Program-made: the position numbers and the translations under genes
The notes under the pieces: model-generated
Databases searched by the model: none
What the model was told of the DNA's origin: nothing
What the model saw: only the letters and a program-made list of their open reading frames with translations
Assembly: GCA_028532985.1 (NCBI GenBank)
Contig: JANCIK010000004.1
Location: 620,001-684,000 of the forward strand
Source of the DNA: Stropharia rugosoannulata
Taxonomy: Eukaryota > Basidiomycota > Agaricomycetes > Agaricales > Strophariaceae
DNA: 64,000 nt
Direction: 5' to 3'
Shown: positions 52,858 through 64,000 of the stretch, piece by piece
Layout: each line of letters opens with the position of its first letter
How positions within the stretch are numbered: the stretch's first letter is position 1

Positions 52858-55800
52858 AGGTAGATGTCATCCATTGTCGACCAGGTCACGAGACGTGACT
52901 TTTTCTGTGACCCGATCGTCCAAATAAGGCGAAAAAAGCACGGAGAAACAACGGAGGTCATGTTTTGGGAGTTTAATCATAATCGAGAGGAATCTGCTTC
53001 CTGGCAATTGTAGAGTACATACCTGAGAACATTATTTCCAAGAATGGGGACAATCGGAGCATTACGTGCGAAGTTATTTCGCAATGAAGTTCACTTTCTA
53101 AATCAGTCATGAGAACACTTGTCAGATGTCGCCGCCTATAAGCCGCCTTTGCACGCTTCTTGTCTAACAACCATCATGAACATCCCCCCACCCATCTTCT
53201 ATGTTATTTGTGCCCTTTCAAGCTCCTCCAAAATGCTTTCAGGTAAGATTCTATGCCCCCTATACTTCCTGGATGCCCATGCAGCTTGCCAGCCATTCAA
53301 CCCCCGAAGATAAGCATCCATAAATCTTTGAGATTGGTTTGAAAACTTGCGCATCATGTCCAAAGGAATTGATTCTAGTGCCATAATCATGTTTGACTCC
53401 AGCCTGTCTTCACGCGATGATTCAGGGTAAGTCCGATATATAGCTTTTGCCTGGCCCCAGCATTGTTCAATGAAATTAAGTTCACAGTGGAATTTCGGCA
53501 GGAAGATGACCTCAAAGCCACGGGCCTTGCAAATGATCTGCAAGAGTGAGTCGACATGTGCAAAGTCAGGTTGCTCATATAACATCCGGCGGCAACAACA
53601 ATCTTTTTGACCAGGTGCACATTTGAAGCCTTTGCACTCCGTGCGTACCTTTGACACATCCCCAAAACCTCGTTCTTCGAGCAAAATAGCCATGCCCTTG
53701 AATACACCTGCACGAGGGTGACCTTCGGGAAAGTACAGTTGCTGAAGACTGCCACTTGTTGGGAGGTATGTATCTTGCATTCGCACTTTGATTTTTTCGT
53801 AAGTTCCATCCGGTTTGCAGATAGGTTTTCCAGTTTCGGGACTGCGTAAAGTCACTTCAACTCCCCAATTGGTCCCAGGCTTTGGAATGTTCTTTGGCAT
53901 CCGTCGTGCAGATAGAGCATCATCTGCACGTTTGAGGTGTGTTGTTGCATTATCATATATAAAAACATGATCAAACTGAGGATAGTACTCTGCCAGAATG
54001 TTCATTGCTGCTTGTGCCTGCTCTTGAATGTCATCATTTGAAAAGTAGCCGTCTCGATTTTTTCCAGGCTTGAAGAGACGCCGTGCTGATTTGTCTCCAT
54101 TAGGAGAGCGTAGCCAGCCAAAGTCACTAGAAACAAAGTCAGCCACCATCATTGATGCACCTTCTCCTTTAGCATATGGTTTTGCAGGTGCGTCCTTGTG
54201 AAACCATCCCTTTTTGCGGCGGTCATGTGCATAAAATACTGACTCATCATGGAACCAGGCAATGACCCGTTTACCTGACGAATTCATAGGAGGTGATTCC
54301 ACAAGATGTTTGTCCCAAGTTGCCATTCGTTCTTGAATATGGCGCCATTGAGGTAAAAACAAGTTCTGGCGATAGAAAACAACATCATCACGTTCATGGC
54401 CATCCACGTACTGCCCCTTTGGGGCTGCTTTGTACTGATAACCAAGTGCGTGAAGATACCGGCATGCCGTTTGTGACTGATTTCCTTTCGATTCGAACTT
54501 TTCCTTGATATCTGGTTGTCGAAGAAAGTCCATTAATTTTCTTGCAGATATTTCATTCCCAATTGACATGAGATATATACCAATTTCATTGCGCAGGTTT
54601 TCATCGACAAGCATAGATTCATTCCAATCCCCAAATGGATTGATGGGTAAGACTGTCCTGTCATTGATGTATGCACGGCTTAATTTACGGAGACGGCGAG
54701 CGCAGTAACGGCCTCTGCCCATGCCTATAGCTGCCTGGAGTGAAGATGCCGACCATTGGTTGTAAGTAAGTGAGCCTTTGTTGGTGTACATGTTGATTAA
54801 TGACTGCATTCCCTCTAGACGTGCTCGTGTCCAGAGATCGATATTAGGATCTTTGTACCCAGGTCCCGTCTGTCGGTGTGGGTGAATATGATTGTGGAGA
54901 TCATTCGATGCCAAAAGTGCGTCTGCTTGTTCAGGTGCTGTCATGCCGTTTTGCAACCTGGATTGTGATGTAGTAGAAGACATGTCTCTAGGCTTGTTTT
55001 GCAGACTTGTGTGAGCTGATGGTGCAGCCTTGCATGCGGCTGGCTGTTGTAAGCTGGTATGCCCACTCTGGTCTTGATTTGGTGCTTCATCTTTGTCTGA
55101 GTCCGAGTCTGAGCCCGAGTCTGAGCCCGATTCCAAGTCCAAGTCAAATGCTGATCCATAGAAGTTCCTGTCATCGTCATCAGGACAAAATGGCAATAGC
55201 TCAGGTAAGTTGGAGTATATGTCTGTGCTATCAATCTTCTCATGATCTTCTAGCTTTTCTGATATCACCGAGAAACAGTGAAAAGACCAGTGAGTATCCG
55301 GCAAGGCTTGTATAGAGTTCATCTTGTTAGCATAACGGAATACTAATTGCGTGTTTGGTATAGGTGCCGGAACTGCAGCTTTTTGTGTATTTGATTTGCT
55401 AGGTAAGCCTGGTGCACTATCGGGAGTGCTCTAATCATGTTTGTTTAATAATAATGTATTGTAAAGAGTGAGTAACTCTCACATTCTCTTTATTTACTAT
55501 GTTTTCTGCTTCCGAAGTGTGTCTGATTTTTTGCCGTTTGGAGGATGTGCCATTGCCAGAACTGCACAGGTTTTGTATTCTGGCCATATCCTTTTGCTTT
55601 CTGCGTCCCATTTTATGCTAAAAACGCGTTAATTGGCTTGTAATTGGCGAGATTAGGAGACGCGACTGTGATAAATGAGGCAACCTACGTATTTCCGTAA
55701 ATAACTATAGCAATTCTTTCCCGTAATCTACCAAACTTAGCAAGAACGTGTATTTTAGACTAATACATATTTGCCAGGAAGTAGATTTCCCAAAAACGCG

Positions 55801-55910
55801 CTCAGTTATCTCAAAATTGTATCTTTTAGCTCAAATTGACGTGTTTTGCCCTTTTTTGGACTGTCACACTGAGACCACGTGACCTGGTCGACAATGGATG
55901 ACATCTACCT
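52858..55910 (-). mobile_element. DNA transposon, TA-target, 33-bp TIRs (copy 2)
   Basis: A 3053-bp inverted copy of 14700-17755 with the same perfect TIRs. TA duplications are at 52856-52857 and 55911-55912. It is nearly identical in sequence to copy 1, so one is a very recent product of the other or both come from one source. Confidence 0.9.
53199..55611 (-). CDS. DDE transposase, copy 2, with a 12-residue scrambled segment
   Basis: The same two-exon structure as copy 1 (ATG at 55611, MGRRKRKD), with DDE residues intact. Between about 54462 and 54502 three separate single-base deletions, each in a homopolymer, shift the frame and then restore it. KFGIEREISHKTACRYL becomes KFESKGNQSQTACRYL, destroying part of the HTH-like segment. 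Arg to Gln in RKFSNRSQRF is a further change. It is probably impaired in TIR recognition if the deletions are real and not assembly errors. Confidence 0.8.
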
Positions 55911-56101
55911 TATCAATATATATGATCGTTGCTTACTATGTATATATTATTGCTGAAAAAGATATTCCCACAATTGAAACCATCGGTGATCAAGATGTGA
56001 TTCATGTGTATGATTCGGCAAAAAATGAGAAGTACTAAAGCATAGTAACTATAGCCTGTGTGATGCTACACAAAGTAGTAAAGTCTGCAAAATTACAAGT
56101 G

Positions 56102-57289
56102 TTACTCAGGCTCTGCCGCCCCGTCTGTATGCTCTAACGACAGGCGTACAAAGTGTCTCTGTCTGCGGCGTCTGATCCAGGACACACTGATAGCAATGAT
56201 CAATACAAACACAGCAGCTCCAATCACAGTGCCCACAATAATAGCAGTGTGGTTCGTTGTGGTACTGGATGCGGATGAGGAATGATTAATATTCGGTGAG
56301 CTTACACCAGTTGACGGCGAAATAATTGAGCTCATTGCGATTGCGGTGGTGGTAGAGTTTGACATTTGTGTAGGGTTTAAGAGATCGACTGCATTTTGGC
56401 TGACGCCCATGCCGCAAAAGGTCATTGACGTCGGGCTTTTGTCAGCGATAACCTGCAGCTGATGATTTCCCACTGCAGATGCCACAGCACTAAACATTAG
56501 GGATGTGTTACTAATACTGCCTGATGACGAGACATCATCCAGCATGTATGTAAAGCCCTCGTCGGACATATTCTTCGACAGGGACAAACTTTGCGGACAA
56601 CTAAACCAAGTTACGGAACGTCCTGTAACGTGCATCACCTTCAGCGACCAGGTGAAAGCTATTATTGACGACTCACCAGTAAAATTAAAGGAGAGTGCAG
56701 AAGTCTTGTCCTTCGCTGAAAACCCAGTCATGTTATTTAAGGTATTCGAAATATTATCCCAGCGACCCTGGTAAGCAATCTGGGAAGAGGTGGCAGAGAA
56801 AAACAGACTTCCGCTCAAGTCCATCGATGGCGACGAAGGAGATATGTACATGATGTAGTCCACGCGGATTTGAGATGCAGATGGTTGATTTTTTGTAACC
56901 GCTAGAGAGATGGTATGCTGTTGAAGAAAAAGGTCGTTAATTTGGCACAGAATACCCTCCCCTTGAGAAGCATTTCCAAGTGGCATGCCGTCCACGGAGC
57001 ATTGGTATGATAATGATCCTATATCATCTTGCTCGAGAACACCTCCTACTGCAAAGCCGGTTCCTGTGTAATCCAGTCTTATAGCTCAAGATTTGTGAGA
57101 ACAGTAAATATGCATACCGTTAAACGTATACTGCACCGTTCCTCCACTATTTCCGCTATTTAGGTGGTGGAATGTGTTGTTGTAAAATGAGTTAGGAGGA
57201 AAAGAGTTGTAGGGCCCCGGACCCCATACTGCTCCTGGAGAGTACATAATAGCAAGGTCGGTGTCGTCCACAAGTATAGTGGCCGCCAT
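56102..57289 (-). CDS. Single-pass membrane glycoprotein, family copy 4
   Basis: Exon 1 starts MAATILVDDTDLAIMYSPGA and ends at FNG (donor GTATGC). Exon 2 begins TGFAVGGVLEQDD and runs to FNFTG (donor GTGAGT). Exon 3 begins near RSVTWFSCPQSL. The Ser/Thr-rich stalk is followed by the TM helix HTAIIVGTVIGAAVFVLIIA and RRRRQRHF, then a short tail ending DGAAEPE. It is the most diverged of the four copies. A 28-bp perfect palindrome lies about 315 bp upstream of its start. Confidence 0.75.
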
Positions 57290-58253
57290 TTATGAAAGAA
57301 GCAATGCGACTAAGAGAAGGGTCTGTAGTGCAGAACTCAGAGAGACGTGTCTGAAAGAATTTGGGGGAGATTGCCAGTGTGATAGATCTGCGAGGTTGAT
57401 GCACACCGAATATAAACGAAGGTACCCAGCCCGCAGACGAAACAGAGGACTGCGGAACTGGTGAACATACCAGATACCAATCACTCCAAATGGACATCCT
57501 ATTCAGACCTGAGCGCTATGATGTACTACTCCCATAGAGCTCAGCTCCGTTGTATAACCTAGAGCGGGGCTCGAAAAAACATCAAGCGGAAACCACGGTG
57601 ATCAATGATCGATTGATCAATCGATCATTGCCGATAGGAGGGTCAGAGCAAGCCTGTGCGTTGTCATAGTCGTAGTTCGTTGAAATCGGAGAAAGAGACA
57701 AAAATCGACCAGTCAGAAATGTGCATAGAATACAGAGTTGATGCATCCTACATAGATGCATTAAGCATGTTTATCCAACAAAACGCACCCGATTGACCTC
57801 TCGACCATCAAGTTGCTGTTTGCTGCCGAAGTTCTCACACTGTCCTGGACCAATGGGTTCAAAATTCAAATGGTTTCGATGACGAACGAATGACGCTAGA
57901 TTCAGGCTTGAAGGTCTTCCTTATAACCAGGTCACACGTGCGATGCAGTTCGGCCTCGAGGAAATGATAGCATAACCGTGTATTGAGATGTCAGTGTCCA
58001 ACTAAATCAATAAACACTGGAGAACGACAATCTGGAGTTCCACTGACTTCAGTGTATTACATTGTATCTATGAGTCGTATGAAAAACACACACAAGTACG
58101 TCGGAAAATGGTAGTTGCCACTGATGTTCAAATACCTATTAAATAAAGAAATAAGAAAGCAAACGAGTTAGACAAGTGAGGGGTATGTGATGTCGACAAA
58201 AAGATCAGAGCCGTGCACGACCTTGAGTATCTCAAGAGCGCCTGTGATTAAAT
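57290..58253. other. Intergenic region with a 28-bp perfect palindrome
   Basis: The promoter region of glycoprotein copy 4 and 3' flank of the first kinase gene. At 57603-57630 is a perfect palindrome whose left half is CAATGATCGATTGA. No gene is visible in the rest. Confidence 0.5.
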
Positions 58254-61123
58254 TTATGCGAAATTAAGTTTACTGGGTGGTGTGTGCCGGCGCGAGGATG
58301 AAGAATGGGAAGGTGTAGAGAGATGAACGGATTCCGAGTCTTGTAATCGCTCTGAATCATTCTCTTTATGTTCCACAGATATACGATGCTTCTTGCTGCT
58401 ACGTGGACTTGTTTGCTGTTCGGCTGGTATGTCACGCTCTTTGTAACGGCGCTTACTCGAAGGAGATGGCGTAAGGTAGGGAGAGCGGCCTTTCATGTAC
58501 TCTAGACGACTCCGTGCCTGTATTGAGGAGGTGGAATGCGTCTCAGCATATCCAGGGCTGGTGTGTTGAAATTTTGTGGAATGACTGGAAAGGCGTTTAG
58601 GAGATAGTGGGGAGACAAACTCTACACCACTCGAGTCGGCAGAGGTATGCATATCTGTTATGCCGTCAAGATAGTTGATCTGTCGCGTCGTCAGTGCAAC
58701 ATCGATACTCCCGCGCTGCTTCGAGTCGAGAATTCTGTCTTGCCGAAAATCAAAAGGAGCGTCCGCCGAGCTGGCGCAGCACCAGTCCGATCGATTGGCC
58801 GGCGGCAGGGAGTCATTTGTGGGTGACTTTAGACCGGTCGGCGTCACGTTAAGAGGCTGCATTTCAGCCGCTTTTGCTCTGAGGAGGTCGGTCAACCAGC
58901 TTTCATCGGGGTTGTCGAGATCAATATGGGTAAAGGTCTTTTCAAAACCAGTATATCTCTTATCGAAGAAAACCTTGCCAACGGAATCAATTACATCGTT
59001 AACCCCAGGAGTGTTGAATTGGGCGAAGGCGAGCTTACTCGCATAGATAGTACACATACTGAGATAGGCAGCCCTTGCTCCAAAACTGTCGAACGAATGC
59101 GAAAACATTGACTTGAATCTGTCTGATAATGCAAGTGGTTTGCTGTACATGTCGTGACGCAGGAACCGTAAGGCATCGTAGATGATCACCCAGAGGTATG
59201 ATTCCAGATCGTCAGCTAGGGTATGTGTAACGGTAGCCGTCCTCGACATCAGATTGACTGACATGAAAGCCCACGTCCCCTGCACAACGAAATTGTCAGC
59301 GTTGAATTGTCGAAGCCCGTGTACATGCTACGTACAGTGCGGCCTGAAGAAAGCTCTGGTGCTTCATTCAATAGCATACACATATCCCAGTCGACAAGAA
59401 GTCCCCTCCATTCACCAGTTTGCTTATTTCGAGTTATCATGACGTTTCCAGCGCTAATATCCCGATGAAGTATACCAGCTTTGTACGCCTGCTGTGAAGC
59501 TATAATGTGATGTTAGTGAAGCAAGAAGAACAGACCAGGCATACCCTTACCTTGAACGGCATCAGCGACACATGAAATCAGAACTTTGGCCCATCCAAAT
59601 GTTGACAGGTCGCGGCCAATAGTCTCAAGCACGATGCGGTGGCAGACCATTGCACTGGAATTTCGAGAGCGGGAGCTGTCCGATGGATCCTGTTCATCAG
59701 AGTAATCCTGTGTTCTGGTAATCAGCCCTTGAACATCACCGCCGAGGCGCATTGAGGCGACATGTTCGACGCGGTTCTGCTTCAATAAACGGTAGATATC
59801 TGCTTCTGGTGCGGAACGAACGGATAATTCCTGCCACGACTCTTTGAAAAAGCACATGTCGAGCGGCGCGGAAGGGTTGTCCGGGGAAGGAACGGGACAT
59901 GCAAGTGATCGTCTAGTTCCACGGGTGAATGGGTTGTAATGTCTTGTATGGAACCGGGGACAAGGGACAATGAAAGCCTCAGTACGCTTCAAAACATTGT
60001 CCATCACTTCTATCTGAAAAAATATGTCTTCGCATGTATCCATGGAATTTCCTGCCTTGCTAGATTTGGGTATATGTCTGAACTCTGCGCCACCGTACCA
60101 GGCTTCGCGCGGATAATGGTTGAATGCGTCTCTCACAGCCTCGGGGAGTGGACCTACCCACTGGGAAACGGTTGGATCAAATCCCCGTTGCGCCTCAGAC
60201 AGCTGGCCATATCGAAGATAGAATTCAAAAAGCAAATGGGGTCGATGAACGTAGTCAAATCGATGGGTGACTACTGCTCCCCGTCTATCCCATCGTATAA
60301 AACGTGCATAGCGGCCCATGATCAACAAAGAGAATAGATGTGTTCGAAATGCCATCGAAAGAGCGATTCCAGCATAACATGCGATTTCCCCAAGTGTTGT
60401 GCAGCCACGCTCTGTTCTGTTCTCACCTTGTGAGGATGTCGAAGGCACCTCGTCTTCGCTATCTTCGTCACTGTCCGAGCCATTATCGTCAAAGCGTTCC
60501 CGCTCTGACACGGGTATATGTAAATTCGTTGTCCCCACCGCTTCGCCAAAGTCATTCTCATGCGTTGCGTTTTCTGAGATAGCACGCGGCGACATTTGAA
60601 TTCCACTGCGTTGGACAATGAGTGGTTCATCATACGCATGACAGAACGCGTCATCCTGATGAGTGGCCCGGAAAATTTGTTGCGTCTGGTGTAGGGAGAA
60701 TGTATTTTTATGAGGGAGACAACTCTGCCAATACGTCGCAACGTCCAAGTTAATGTTGTTGCACTGTGGATCAGGCTCTTTGAATGATGAGAAGCGCAGC
60801 TTTTCGTCGTTACTAACGACCCATCCGTCCAGGGCTTCTACCTATTAACGGTCAACAAAATAAGGTACACTCCAAATTACCCTTAAACTCACAAAGCGTG
60901 AACGCAATAGCGATGATAGTTGTGTTTCATTCTCAAAGTCTGGAACTTTTAAAAGCGTTGAGACACGGTCATCGGTGGGCGCCTTCTTCTTGTACGATGA
61001 GGAAGTAGCCGGGTTCCATGGTAAGAAGTCCTGGAAGAACAATTCAGGCTTGATTCCAACATTGTAATGTCCATGAGTCTCTGTGGCAACATAAGCCATT
61101 TCTTTCATACAGTTAGATGGCAT
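58254..61123 (-). CDS. FunK1-type protein kinase
   Basis: Multi-exon minus-strand gene starting MPSNCMKEMAYVATETHGHY. The N-terminal part (PELFFQDFLPW, then VEALDGWVV) and the block SMAFRTHLFSLLIMGRYARFIRWDRRGAVVT are FunK1 hallmarks. Catalytic loop HRDISAGNVMIT (HRD, with Asn), Mg-binding loop VDWDM (DWD in place of DFG), and GTWAFMS as the P+1 region. The C-terminal 250 residues are a Ser-rich, disordered tail with SPLSPKRLSS-type sites. Exons join at ADAVQ, at SSGRTV and before QGTWAF. FunK1 kinases are a large basidiomycete expansion thought to act in multicellular development. Substrates are unknown. Confidence 0.85.
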
Positions 61124-61974
61124 CTTGTCGAAGGTGGGTTAGGGAGACGGCGGAGCAAGGAGGGTAATCTGGGCCAATGTTGAGAGTCAACCATGAAAGC
61201 GGCGTAATGTACGCGTCAAGGTCAACTGTAAAGACGTCACGCGTCACTTAGCGTTACGAGTTGCATTCCTACTAAGTTTGTGATGTCAAGTCTTGCCAAT
61301 CAGAAAGTTGTTTGTTTCAGGACACTGCACTTACATTTCAGCTTGAGATTAAGCTTCAGAAACAGTTCAGAAACACGGTAACATGAGTGGAAATGGTAAT
61401 CCTCAGGCTTGATTCCTTTTTAGGTTTCTGAATTTTGAACATATACATGTTTCCGAGGACACTGAGGGTTTCCTATTTTTTGCGGTTTTTTTTGCTGTTT
61501 CCGGGGTGAGAAACTGGAGGAAAAAATTGAAAAAAAAAACTAAATGGTTAAATTGCTGATCACTGCTGACGCCCATCTGTATATGGCGACCAAATATGTG
61601 TTCCAAAATACGTCATATATTTCCATACATACATTTGGCAAAGATAAAGGCCTCGGGCTTACCACTTATGGGAAGCCCGAGGCCGTTTCTGACCTATTTG
61701 CAGGCTGTAAATGTAGAAACAGATACAAGACGTATTTAAAAACACATATTTGGTTGTCATATACAGGTGGGCGCCCGCAGTGGATGTGGCCAAGTTAAGG
61801 TACTTGGATTTAATTAAATAAAGTCCAAAACCCAAATTTGGGTATCACATTGACTGATGGTACCTGTAGTTGGGACTAATGTCAAACGATACATCCTGGG
61901 AACAATTGGTCCAGTGGCTCTTGACGCTTTCGAATATTATTGTTCAAGCTCGGTTCCATCCACCTCGGACTATC
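61124..61974. other. Divergent intergenic region of the two FunK1 genes
   Basis: About 850 bp carrying both promoters, a 222-bp foldback MITE (61561-61782) and a poly-A run near 61530. No further gene is seen. Confidence 0.5.
61561..61782. mobile_element. 222-bp foldback MITE with CACTG ends
   Basis: Two imperfect arms of about 100 and 110 bp make nearly the whole element an inverted repeat. They meet at a perfect 12-bp stem (GGCCTCGGGCTT, 61649-61660, and its complement 61673-61684) with a 12-nt loop. Ends are CACTGC...GCAGTG and the flanks are GAT at 61558-61560 and 61783-61785. CACTG ends with a 3-bp duplication fit the CACTA/EnSpm superfamily. It has no coding capacity. Confidence 0.75.
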
Positions 61975-64000
61975 ATGGAGACCGCAAGCTTCAAATCAGA
62001 CGAAGATGATTCCTCTGAGCCCGATCCTCGCTTCAAGTCCCCTCCTCCATCGAATACAAGTGGTCTTGCACTAGATATGACTCCATTAGTCCACAAGATG
62101 GCTTCCCAGACCCCATTCACCCCTGATTTCCATAGAATGGATGAAGTATATGAACAGGTCTGCAAGGATACACAAGGCTATTATGTCGTTGGAATGAGCC
62201 CTTTACAATTCTTCGAAGAATTTATGCCCTGGCAGAAGAGCACCAAGAAGAAATACAAGACTAGACGACCAAGCGCGGAACGATTGGAAAACCTCAAAAG
62301 TATGACCTCTGCTAGATGGGAAGGCGAGATGTATCCTAAGTTTGTGGGTGACACTGATTTTGTATCAATTACATATTCCATCTAACTTAATTCTTGTTTT
62401 CTAGGTAGATGCTCTTGATGGATGGGTTATCGAAGGCCAGGCATCCGGAAATCACCACACAAACGCCAAGAAGCTTCTCTTCCTGCGCTCAACAGCTGGT
62501 GATAAAGATTGCAATAATCTTAATATAGACATCTCAACATACTTCGAGCAAGAACTTCCAAAATCATGCAAATTCTCATTACAACAAACACAAGAAGAAT
62601 TTAAGCTACACGTTTCATGTGACCCATTCACGCATAGTAAGGATGCACCGTCTTCAGGAATTATACAAGAAGAAGAGGATACAGATGAGCAGTCAGAAGA
62701 AGAAGGCAAAGAGGGAACATGGTCTGAAACGGCAGAATCTTGCTCTAAGGGTACGCAAACTCTTGTAAAAAAGGTCAAAAGAGGTCCAGGGGAAAGAGAC
62801 ATCGAAGCCGCGAATGCAGTTCGTGGTCAAATTGCTGCTTACGCTGGTGTAGCTATGTCAATGTCACCCCGAACTCACCTATTTTCTGCAATCTACCTCG
62901 GCAAATATGCTCGTTTTATTCGATGGGATCGGCGAGGGGCCATCGTGACTCGTCGTTTTGACTATGAATGCCACCCCGAATACGTATTCGAGTTCTACAG
63001 TCGCTTTGGGCAGCTTTCTCCTCGGGAGAGAGGGTTCGACCCTACTTTCAAGGTGTTTGATGAGAAATTGCCGGAAATAGCATTACGCGCCTTTGAGAAA
63101 TACCTGAAAGACGTCTGGGATGGGGGAGTTCCACTTGAGGAACTGTTATACAGCAACAAGAAGACAAAAAAGGGGCCCGTCAATAATAGATTCTACTTAG
63201 TTGAAGCCAAAGACGACAAGAGCGGTCGGTCGCAAACCTTTCTAGTTCCAGAGCCTAAGTTCCATGTCCGGTTCTACAACCCATTTAATAGGGCTACAAG
63301 GAGGTCATTGGCTTACCCTTATAAGATTGGCCGCACGCCTGCGACGGCAATTGAAGACATGTGCTTTATTAAAGATTCATGGCAAGAAGTCTCCCGTCGC
63401 ACGCCTCGAGAGGCAGAGATTTATAGACGGTTGAAAAAATATGGTGTTGAGCATGTGGCTTCTATGCGTATTGGTGGAGATGTGGAAGGCTTAGAAACAA
63501 GGACACAAGACTACTTCAACGATTTCGATCATGCTAACCGTTTCTCCAGCCTGGGCAAGATGATATGCCACCGCATTATTCTGGAAACCGTTGCTCGAGA
63601 CCTCTCAGCTTTTGGATGGACAAAGGTGCTTCTGTCATGTATTGCAGATGCAGTGGAAGGTAAGTTTTGTCCCCGTACTATCTGTAGTATTTGCTTTCAA
63701 GCTAACCGTGACGGTTGTGGGTACACTTTGTAGCATGTCAACAAGCGCATAAAGCTGGTATACTTCACAGAGATATAAGCGCCGGAAATGTCATGATCAC
63801 CAGAGATAGAGATACAAGCGAGTGGAGGGGCCTTCTTGTTGACTGGGATATGTGCACCCTCTTGGATTTGGATGATGTTAATAACAATATCAGTGATCCT
63901 CGCTCAGGGCGTACGGTAAGCCATTTCAATGTCCTACTATATGGGACTTCTACTGAGAGCAATGCATTTATTAGGGTACTTGGGCATTTTTGTCTGTGAA
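61975..64000 (+). CDS. FunK1-type protein kinase, partial at right edge
   Basis: It starts METASFKSDEDDSSEPDPRF at 61975 (an upstream in-frame ATG at 61880 is possible). The intron at about 62346-62404 joins YPKF to VDALDGWVIEG. The FunK1 block SMSPRTHLFSAIYLGKYARF and RWDRRGAIVTRRFDYE is clear. Another intron (about 63661-63733) leads to HRDISAGNVMITRD and the VDWDMCTLLD metal loop. The gene continues beyond 64000, so the C-lobe end and tail are missing. It is a divergent neighbour and paralogue of 58254-61123, closest in the catalytic core. Confidence 0.85.

Noticed and set aside
14700..55910. Whole block as one composite transposon mobilised by the two inverted DNA transposon copies
   Set aside because: Each copy has its own TA duplications, and each retrotransposon has its own target duplication, so four independent insertions explain it better.

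Overview
The window looks like nuclear DNA of a mushroom-forming basidiomycete (Agaricomycetes). The evidence is short introns of about 50-65 nt, FunK1-type kinases, an F-box/LRR-like gene cluster, a secreted heme peroxidase and fungal-lineage Ty3 retrotransposons. All readings come from hand translation and eye alignment; no database search was run.

Left arm (1-14.7 kb), ordinary genes: a partial F-box/LRR-like gene (minus strand, off the left edge), two tandem paralogous F-box proteins (1494-3314, 3894-5720), a GPI-anchored-looking heme peroxidase (6267-8408, minus), a phosphopantetheine adenylyltransferase (9280-10531, minus), and two of four paralogous single-pass membrane glycoproteins (11014-12453, 13218-14360). 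Glycoprotein copies three and four lie at 18076-19251 and 56102-57289. About 37 kb of transposons separates them.

Middle (14.7-55.9 kb), a nested transposon block. Two nearly identical 3.05-kb DNA transposons with 33-bp terminal inverted repeats and TA target duplications (14700-17755 plus, 52858-55910 minus) flank a giant Ty3-type LTR retrotransposon (OUTER, 20094-52495, 1892-bp LTRs, duplication ACGT). OUTER is itself split by a second, related giant element (INNER, 24802-40660, about 1.21-kb LTRs, duplication GCGA). INNER landed in codon 13 of an OUTER accessory gene. Both elements have the same plan. Gag, protease and pol lie on the minus strand. On the other strand, running towards pol, sits a cassette of four intron-containing genes (here called AccA, AccB, AccC, AccD) with their own TATA boxes. 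Both use the same primer binding site, which looks like the 3' end of a tRNA-Cys.

The most interesting signal is that each element is saturated with its own short motif. INNER carries about 35 exact copies of the palindrome TGCGCGCA. OUTER carries very many CCCGGTATAA/CCCGCTTA-type copies. The motifs run through LTRs, spacers, introns (often at splice sites) and even synonymous codon positions of pol. The same Arg-Ala dipeptides are written CGC-GCA or CGC-GCG in INNER and CGG-GCT in OUTER. With an antisense cassette of fast-evolving genes, one carrying a Zn-cluster-like Cys pattern, this resembles in design the VANC/motif anti-silencing system of plant VANDAL transposons. I propose it as a self-recognition system in fungal LTR retrotransposons. 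Each element also carries two copies of a polypurine-tract block with a covarying hairpin.

Right arm (56-64 kb): the fourth glycoprotein gene, then two divergent FunK1 kinase genes (58254-61123 minus, and 61975 to the right edge plus). A 222-bp foldback MITE with CACTG ends lies between them.
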